Shown here piece after piece: positions 21,497 through 26,623 of a stretch of 26,623 nt of DNA. The first letter of the stretch is position 1. Every line of letters starts with the position of its first letter. The notes beneath the pieces were generated by a model. The model was given only the letters and a program-made list of their open reading frames with translations. It did not search any database and had not been told where the DNA came from. The position numbers and the translations under genes are program-made. Origin of the DNA: Palsa-1400 sp036008545 (GTDB taxonomy: Bacteria > Verrucomicrobiota > Verrucomicrobiia > Limisphaerales > Palsa-1400); the NCBI GenBank assembly GCA_036008545.1, contig DASYNM010000060.1, positions 1 to 26,623 on the forward strand, written 5' to 3'.

Positions 21497-23470
21497 ATGG
21501 AGTCAATCGTTAAATATCTCTGGCTCATCCCAACGGCGCCACTGCTGGCGGCCGGAGTCGGGGCCTTGCTTCCGAGACGCCAGCGGCAACTAGGCGCGGG
21601 ACTGGCGATTGGAGCGATCGGTATTTCCTTTCTGTTATCGTGTGCGGCCTTTTTGGTCACGCTGCATTCGGGGCGCGTCTCCAGCAATTTCCGCTGGTTC
21701 GATTTCGGCACCACGTCCGTTCAACTGGGCTGGGTGCTGGATCCGTTGGGGGCGATCATGGCCGTCATGGTCAGCTTCGTCAGCCTGCTGATTTTTGTTT
21801 ACAGTCTGGGTTACATGGCCAAGGACGAGAACTTCAAACAGTTCTTTTGCTTTCTGGCTTTGTTCGCTGCGGCCATGCTCGGTTTGATAATTGCCAACAG
21901 CCTGTTGCTATTTTTTATGTGCTGGGAATTGGTCGGGCTGGCTTCCTACCTGTTGATTGGCTTTTGGTTTCAAAAACCCAGCGCTGCGGCAGCAGCCAAG
22001 AAGGCGTTTATCGTCACGCGTATTGGTGACCTTGGATTTCTGGTGGGGATGCTGTTGCTTTACGCCAAGACAGGCACGCTTCTTTTCTATGACAACGGCA
22101 ACGGGTGCCTGGATCAAACTGCCGTCGCCGGCTTGGTCGCTTCCACGACCATTTCGCTCCTGATTTTCTGCGGCGCGGTCGGAAAATCCGGCCAAATCCC
22201 CTTGCACGTCTGGCTGCCAGATGCGATGGAAGGCCCGACTCCCGTAAGTGCATTGATCCACGCCGCCACGATGGTCGCCGCCGGCGTCTTTCTCATCGCG
22301 CGCGTCTATCCGTTGATGACCCCCGAGGCGTTGCAGGCAGTGACGTGGGTGGGCGCATTGACAGCGGTTTTTGCCGCCAGCATCGCCGTCGCACAAAATG
22401 ACATCAAACGCATTCTGGCCTATTCGACCGTATCGCAACTCGGTTACATGATGATGGGTCTGGGCGCGGGTGGTGTCGCGGTGGGCATGTTTCACCTCAT
22501 GACGCACGCCTTTTTCAAAGCGTTGCTCTTTTTGGGCGCTGGTTCGGTCATCCACTGTTGCCACGAGGAACAAGACATTCGCGAGCTGGGCGGTTTGCGC
22601 ACGCGCCAGCCCATCACATTTGCAACTTACGCGGTGGGCATGATGGCCCTCTGCGGTGTGCCGCTGTTTTTCTCCGGCTTCTGGAGCAAGGATGCCATTC
22701 TTGACGCCACTCATCATTGGAATGGATCGCCAATTCCCTTTTACCTTGGCCTGCTCGGGGCGTTTCTGACGGCGTTCTACATGACGCGCCAGATCTGCTG
22801 GGTGTTTTTCGGCAAGCCCGCGACGGCCAAAGCGGAGCACGCGCACGAAAGCCCTCCCGTCATGACTGTTCCGCTGGTGATTTTGGCGACATTGGCCGTA
22901 GTGGCCGGATTTTTCGGTACGCCAGCCTGGCCGTGGTTCCAGAATTATCTGGAAGGCGGACAAGTGGGATTTGACCTGTCAAAACTAATGAACGAGCATC
23001 AACTGCCGCTCATGCTCCTGTCCACGGCGCTGGTTGCCGCTGCCATCGTGTGGAGCGGGTGGATTTATGGACGCGCGGCGGCCCGACCCACACGGGAAAC
23101 GGACCCGCTGGAAGTGGCCCAGCCAACCATCTTTGTCTTGCTGCAAAACAAATTCTACGTGGACGAGTTTTACAATGCCACCGTCGTCCGCTTGACAGCG
23201 GCGTTTGCGAAGTTTTCCGACTGGTTGGATCGCGTGTTCTTGGGCGGCCTGATCAAGGCCGTTTGCGTATTCGCTCTTGTGCTGGCCTGGCTGGATCGCG
23301 CTTTGGATGAGGCACTTGTCAACGAGAGTTTTGACACCGGCACCGAGACCGTGCGCAGTTCTGGACGCTGGTTGTCGCGCCTGCAAAACGGCCAGGTGCA
23401 GCGGTATTTGCGAATCATCGGCGTGGCCTTTTGCGGGCTGCTCATACTGTTGCTGTGGGGGTCAAGATGA
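21497..23470 (+). CDS. nuoL: Complex I proton-pump subunit NuoL (ND5), with enlarged lateral-helix region
   Basis: The 657-residue distal antiporter-like subunit has the expected charged residues: E144 (FMCWELVGLASY), K230 (GAVGKSGQIPLHVWLPDA), H255 (SALIHAATMVAAG), K341 (HAFFKALLFLGAGSVIH) and K398 (GFWSKDAIL). Fifteen or so membrane helices are followed by the long lateral amphipathic helix region. From FYVDEFYN (553-560) to the final anchor LQNGQVQRYLRI (629-640) there are about 69 residues. From memory the matching stretch in ordinary NuoL is roughly 42-45. Two hydrophobic or amphipathic parts (about 579-600) lie inside it. A longer lateral helix is what a four-pump arm would require. The gene start lies two bases after the nuoK stop, and nuoM1 overlaps its end (ATGA). 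Confidence 0.96.
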   Translation: MESIVKYLWLIPTAPLLAAGVGALLPRRQRQLGAGLAIGAIGISFLLSCAAFLVTLHSGRVSSNFRWFDFGTTSVQLGWVLDPLGAIMAVMVSFVSLLIFVYSLGYMAKDENFKQFFCFLALFAAAMLGLIIANSLLLFFMCWELVGLASYLLIGFWFQKPSAAAAAKKAFIVTRIGDLGFLVGMLLLYAKTGTLLFYDNGNGCLDQTAVAGLVASTTISLLIFCGAVGKSGQIPLHVWLPDAMEGPTPVSALIHAATMVAAGVFLIARVYPLMTPEALQAVTWVGALTAVFAASIAVAQNDIKRILAYSTVSQLGYMMMGLGAGGVAVGMFHLMTHAFFKALLFLGAGSVIHCCHEEQDIRELGGLRTRQPITFATYAVGMMALCGVPLFFSGFWSKDAILDATHHWNGSPIPFYLGLLGAFLTAFYMTRQICWVFFGKPATAKAEHAHESPPVMTVPLVILATLAVVAGFFGTPAWPWFQNYLEGGQVGFDLSKLMNEHQLPLMLLSTALVAAAIVWSGWIYGRAAARPTRETDPLEVAQPTIFVLLQNKFYVDEFYNATVVRLTAAFAKFSDWLDRVFLGGLIKAVCVFALVLAWLDRALDEALVNESFDTGTETVRSSGRWLSRLQNGQVQRYLRIIGVAFCGLLILLLWGSR

Positions 23471-24981
23471 TTTTATCCATCCTGACCTTCCTGCCGCTCG
23501 CTGTCGGTGTGCTGGTCGCTCTTCTCGGGCCGGACCGGCAAAAGCTGGGACGCAATCTTGCCTTCGCAACCAGTCTCCTGGCTCTGGCCGTAGCAGTGGG
23601 GCTTTGGGCGAGCTTCGACAACGCGAAGGCCGGCATGCAATTCGTCGAAAGCGTCTCATGGGTGCCGTCTCTGGGAATCGAATATCATCTTGGCCTCGAT
23701 GGGCTTGGTTTGATCATGGTGCTGCTCTCCGCCTTGATCGTGCCCTTCGCCATGCTGGCCTCCTGGAAAATCGAGAACAACCCGAAGCTCTATTTCTCGT
23801 TGATGCTGTTTCTGGAGGCGGGCCTATTCGGCACCTTCACGGCGCAGAATTTCATCCACTGGTTTTTATTCTGGGAACTAAGCCTGATCCCGGCCTTTTT
23901 CCTGATCCGAATCTGGGGCGGCCCCAAACGCGCTTATGCCGCCAGCCAGGTTTTTATTTACACCATGGGCGGAAGCGTCGCCATGCTGGCGGCGTTCCTC
24001 GCCTTATACGCAACCACCGATGCCTCCACGCGCTCCTTCGATTTCGCCCAACTGGCGGCGACCGCGCACCAAGGCGGTTTGTTCGCCGGCCACAAGACGC
24101 TGGCCACCGCCATCTTTCTCGGCGTTCTGCTTGGCTTGGCGGTGAAGGTGCCGCTGGTGCCGTTCCACACCTGGCTGCCGGCGGCTTACAGCGAAGCGCC
24201 CACCGGCACGGCGATGTTATTGACAGGCGCGATGTCGAAGATGGGTGTGTACGGGTTCCTGCGCGTTCTCTGCCCAATCTTTCCCGAGCAAATGCAAGCT
24301 TGGCGAACGCCGTTGTTGGTGCTGGCTGCGGCGACCATAGTTCTACCGGCAGCGGCCGCGTTCGCGCAGAAAGATTTGAAACGCATGGTGGCTTATTCCT
24401 CCATCAACCACCTGGGCTACTGTTTGCTGGGCATATTCGCCGCCGCGGGCCTGACTGACGGCTCCGCGCTCTTCCCCAATGAGCAGGCGGCGGCGCTCAA
24501 CGGGGTGATCCTGCAAATGTTCAACCACGGCCTGACCGCCTCCGCCCTATTTTATTTCGTCGGCTTGATCGAGCAGCGTGGCGGTGCGCGCGGGTTGAAC
24601 GATTTCGGAGGCTTGCGCCAGGCCGCGCCGGTGTTCTGCGGGCTGATGGGAATCGCGCTCTTTGCGTCACTGGGGTTGCCGGGCCTGAACGGTTTCCCCG
24701 GCGAATTCCTCATTTTCAAGGGCACCCTGCATTTGGCCGAGCGCGCTTCGGTGCTCTCCATCCCCGGCCTGCTGTTGACTGCCATTTTTCTGCTGACGAT
24801 TTTGCAACGGGTGTTCAGCGGGCCGCTGGCCGGCAAATGGAACGGCTGGCCGGATTTGACCCTGGGCGAACGCCTGACCGTGCTGCCGGTGGTGGCGCTC
24901 ATGTTCGTGTTCGGTATTTTTCCACAATTGTTGACAGGCTTGGCCAACCTGGCCGTGCTGCAAATGCTGAAATCTTTTTGA
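23467..24981 (+). CDS. nuoM: Complex I proton-pump subunit NuoM, first copy (ND4)
   Basis: The 504-residue antiporter-like subunit has the complete set of key residues: E137 (LFWELSLIPAFFLI), K227 (LAVKVPLVPFHTWLP), K258 (GAMSKMGVYGFLR), K305 (AQKDLKRMVAYSS) and E413 (NGFPGEFLIFKG). It therefore looks like a fully competent proton-pump module. ATG 23467 overlaps the nuoL stop codon; an in-frame start further upstream would lie inside nuoL. The second nuoM copy begins three bases after its stop. The two copies are clearly different paralogues and not a recent duplication. Confidence 0.95.
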   Translation: MILSILTFLPLAVGVLVALLGPDRQKLGRNLAFATSLLALAVAVGLWASFDNAKAGMQFVESVSWVPSLGIEYHLGLDGLGLIMVLLSALIVPFAMLASWKIENNPKLYFSLMLFLEAGLFGTFTAQNFIHWFLFWELSLIPAFFLIRIWGGPKRAYAASQVFIYTMGGSVAMLAAFLALYATTDASTRSFDFAQLAATAHQGGLFAGHKTLATAIFLGVLLGLAVKVPLVPFHTWLPAAYSEAPTGTAMLLTGAMSKMGVYGFLRVLCPIFPEQMQAWRTPLLVLAAATIVLPAAAAFAQKDLKRMVAYSSINHLGYCLLGIFAAAGLTDGSALFPNEQAAALNGVILQMFNHGLTASALFYFVGLIEQRGGARGLNDFGGLRQAAPVFCGLMGIALFASLGLPGLNGFPGEFLIFKGTLHLAERASVLSIPGLLLTAIFLLTILQRVFSGPLAGKWNGWPDLTLGERLTVLPVVALMFVFGIFPQLLTGLANLAVLQMLKSF

Positions 24982-24984
24982 TCC

Positions 24985-26475
24985 ATGCTGGCCTGGACCA
25001 TTTACATCTCGTTTCTCGGCGCAGCCGTCCTGATGTTTCTGCCGGGCGAGAACCCGCGGCCAGCCAGGACCTTGGCGCTGCTGGCGGCCTTGGCCGGGCT
25101 GGCTTGTGCCGTGATGGGAGCAGTCGATTGCCACAGCCACGCCGGAGCTGGCGCGTTGACGGACGTGGCCAATGCACCTTGGATCGCAGAATTGGGCATT
25201 CGCTACCATCTCGCGGCGGACGGGATCAGCCTGGCGCTGGTATTATTGACAGGCATCGCGGCGGTGGCGGGCGTTTTGTTTTCGTGGAACGTCGAGAATC
25301 GCAGCCGGGAGTTTTTCGCGCTTTATCTGGCGCTCATGGGTGGTGTCTATGGCGTCTTCCTCAGCGTCGATTTGTTTCTGCTCTTTGTCTTTTACGAGGT
25401 CGCCATCATTCCAAAATACTTTCTGATCGTGATCTGGGGATCGACCCGGCGCGAGTACGGCGCGATGAAGCTGGCGCTCTATTCGTTTGTCGGCAGCGCC
25501 ATGGTGCTGGTCGGCCTGATTGCCGCTTACGTGGTGGCGGGAACGAAAACTTTTGATTTGGCGGAATTGGCCAAGGTTCCTTTTCCACCCGCGTTCCAAA
25601 ATTGGGCATTCGTTGTCGTGTTTGTGGGCTTTGCCATCCTGGCGGGCTTGTGGCCCTTTCACACGTGGGCGCCGACGGGCCATGTCGCCGCGCCCACCGC
25701 CGCCTCGATGCTGCTGGCCGGCGTCGTCATGAAGCTCGGCGCCTACGGCGCATTGCGCGTGGCCATGATTCTTTTCCCCATCGGCCTTCACACATGGCAG
25801 AATACGATCGCGGTGCTGGCGGTGGTCGGTATTGTGTACGGGGCCTTAGTGGCGCTGGTCCAGCAGGATTTCAAATTCGTCATCGGCTACTCCAGCGTCA
25901 GCCACATGGGATTTGTCTTGCTGGGCTTGATGACTCTTACGCAGATCGGCCTCAGCGGCGCGGTCCTGCAAATGTTTTCGCACGGCATCATCGCCGGATT
26001 GCTGTTCGCGGTCGTCGGCCGGATGGTTTATGACCGAACCCACACTCGTGATTTGGAAGTCTTGCAACCGATGAACCTGAACCGCGTTTTGCCTTTCGCG
26101 GCGGTAACTTTTGTCATCGGTGGCGCGGCCTCGATGGGCTTGCCCGGATTCAGCGGCTTTATAGCCGAACTGCAAATATTGGTGGGAGCCTGGCAATCTT
26201 TTCCCGTCTTTGGCGTCCTGGCCGCCGTCGGAATTTTGGTCGGCATCGCCTTTACGTTGCGGGTTTTGCTCAAGGCCTTCTTTGCCGACGACAAAGTCGA
26301 GGCACGGCCATTGACTCCCTGTCCGCGCATTTCGTTGCCTGAACGCGTCGGCGCTTTGCTGCTGCTGGCGACTACGGTCACGATCGGGTTGTGCCCTGGG
26401 CTGTTGCTGGATTTCATCACGCCCGCGCTGAACTCGCCGCTTATGCAGCCGCTGTGGAAGGCAGCGACGCGATGA
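24985..26475 (+). CDS. nuoM: Second NuoM-type subunit, lacking the TM7 lysine
   Basis: The 496-residue protein is a second ND4-type antiporter-like subunit. It keeps E138 (FVFYEVAIIPKYFLI), K250 (GVVMKLGAYGALRV), K297 (QQDFKFVIGYSS) and E395 (SGFIAELQIL). Where the first copy has AVKVPLVPFHTW, this one reads AILAGLWPFHTW. The helix-7 lysine is thus leucine (L219), and the proline two residues later is also lost. The following loop is GHVAAPTAASML instead of the EAPT form. It sits between nuoM1 (three-base gap) and nuoN (ATGA overlap), so it is part of the operon. It most likely acts as a fourth pump-like subunit of complex I. Full pumping activity is uncertain given the missing lysine. Confidence 0.92.
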   Translation: MLAWTIYISFLGAAVLMFLPGENPRPARTLALLAALAGLACAVMGAVDCHSHAGAGALTDVANAPWIAELGIRYHLAADGISLALVLLTGIAAVAGVLFSWNVENRSREFFALYLALMGGVYGVFLSVDLFLLFVFYEVAIIPKYFLIVIWGSTRREYGAMKLALYSFVGSAMVLVGLIAAYVVAGTKTFDLAELAKVPFPPAFQNWAFVVVFVGFAILAGLWPFHTWAPTGHVAAPTAASMLLAGVVMKLGAYGALRVAMILFPIGLHTWQNTIAVLAVVGIVYGALVALVQQDFKFVIGYSSVSHMGFVLLGLMTLTQIGLSGAVLQMFSHGIIAGLLFAVVGRMVYDRTHTRDLEVLQPMNLNRVLPFAAVTFVIGGAASMGLPGFSGFIAELQILVGAWQSFPVFGVLAAVGILVGIAFTLRVLLKAFFADDKVEARPLTPCPRISLPERVGALLLLATTVTIGLCPGLLLDFITPALNSPLMQPLWKAATR

Positions 26476-26623
26476 ACCTCTACCTCGAATGCTTGACAGC
26501 AATGGCGCCCGAAGTCATCGTCGTCGCCACCGCATTGCTCGTGTTGTTGGTGGACCTGGTGCTCGTGCGGGGGAAGCCGTTGCCGCAGCGCATCAGGTTG
26601 ACCGGCGCGATCACGTGCCTGGG
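26472..26623 (+). CDS. nuoN: Complex I subunit NuoN (ND2), N-terminal part, cut by the right edge
   Basis: ATG 26472 overlaps the stop of the second nuoM (ATGA). The visible 50 residues begin MNLYLECLTAMAPEVIVVAT and continue into a hydrophobic helix (ALLVLLVDLVLV). This fits the start of NuoN (APE followed by a first helix). The position after nuoM is the standard place for nuoN. The rest lies outside the window, so catalytic residues cannot be checked. Confidence 0.85.
   Translation, partial: MNLYLECLTAMAPEVIVVATALLVLLVDLVLVRGKPLPQRIRLTGAITCL

Noticed and set aside
23277..24458. A 393-codon frame spanning the end of nuoL and most of the first nuoM
   Set aside because: It is an alternative frame across two conserved genes and lacks hydrophobic segments or motifs.
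24985..26475. The second NuoM as a misplaced Mrp antiporter or hydrogenase-4 subunit
   Set aside because: It is co-directional and coupled between nuoM and nuoN, keeps most ND4 residues, and no Mrp or hydrogenase genes are present.
1..26623. CRISPR array, rRNA genes, complete insertion sequence
   Set aside because: No regularly spaced repeats, no rRNA-like sequence and no transposase were seen anywhere in the window.

Overview
The window looks like a chromosome segment of a free-living Verrucomicrobiota-type bacterium (Pedosphaera/Limisphaerales-like). This is an inference from gene content and protein flavour: an exported GH2 glycosidase, an exported ThuA-domain protein, a Tat-exported sugar isomerase-like protein, a TMTC-like membrane/TPR protein and a distinctive nuo cluster. 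No marker gene allows a firm placement.

Layout. (1) 1-1667: the edge of an integrated element. A tRNA-Thr(CGU) gene (1592-1667, minus) is followed downstream by a tyrosine recombinase (338-1417, minus), a small one-helix membrane protein (76-327) and the start of another ORF running off the left end. (2) 1791-3713: an M24 Xaa-Pro aminopeptidase (minus), a 342-base stretch with no convincing gene, and a small secreted protein (minus). (3) 3921-9908: a carbohydrate-related block with a secreted GH2 beta-galactosidase-like enzyme (minus), divergent from a secreted ThuA-domain protein, then a DUF6580-like membrane protein and a Tat-exported xylose-isomerase-like TIM-barrel protein. A 126-base inverted-repeat element (8670-8795) sits before the last gene. 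(4) 9905-16007: dprA (minus), divergent from an AlkA-like DNA glycosylase, then sufE, a TatD-family hydrolase and a TMTC-like TPR protein with overlapping start/stop codons, then panC. (5) 16115 to the right edge: a tightly packed respiratory complex I operon, nuoA-B-C-D-I-H-J-K-L-M1-M2-N (nuoN is cut by the window end).

The nuo cluster is the most notable system. It carries two consecutive nuoM-type pump genes, so with nuoL and nuoN it encodes four antiporter-like subunits instead of three. NuoL appears to have an enlarged lateral-helix region, which is what an arm lengthened by one pump would need. The second NuoM has lost the trans-membrane-7 lysine that is normally part of the proton path. 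The NADH-input genes nuoE, nuoF and nuoG are absent between nuoD and nuoI, and nuoI precedes nuoH. Together these suggest a four-pump complex I whose electron-input module is encoded elsewhere or replaced. Complex I with a fourth pump subunit has been described in comparative work, so the class is not new. The altered second NuoM and the reduced gene set are the parts worth following up.

Several intergenic spots, and one in-frame coding spot, carry short tandem repeats (3105-3122, 11048-11077, 13568-13588).
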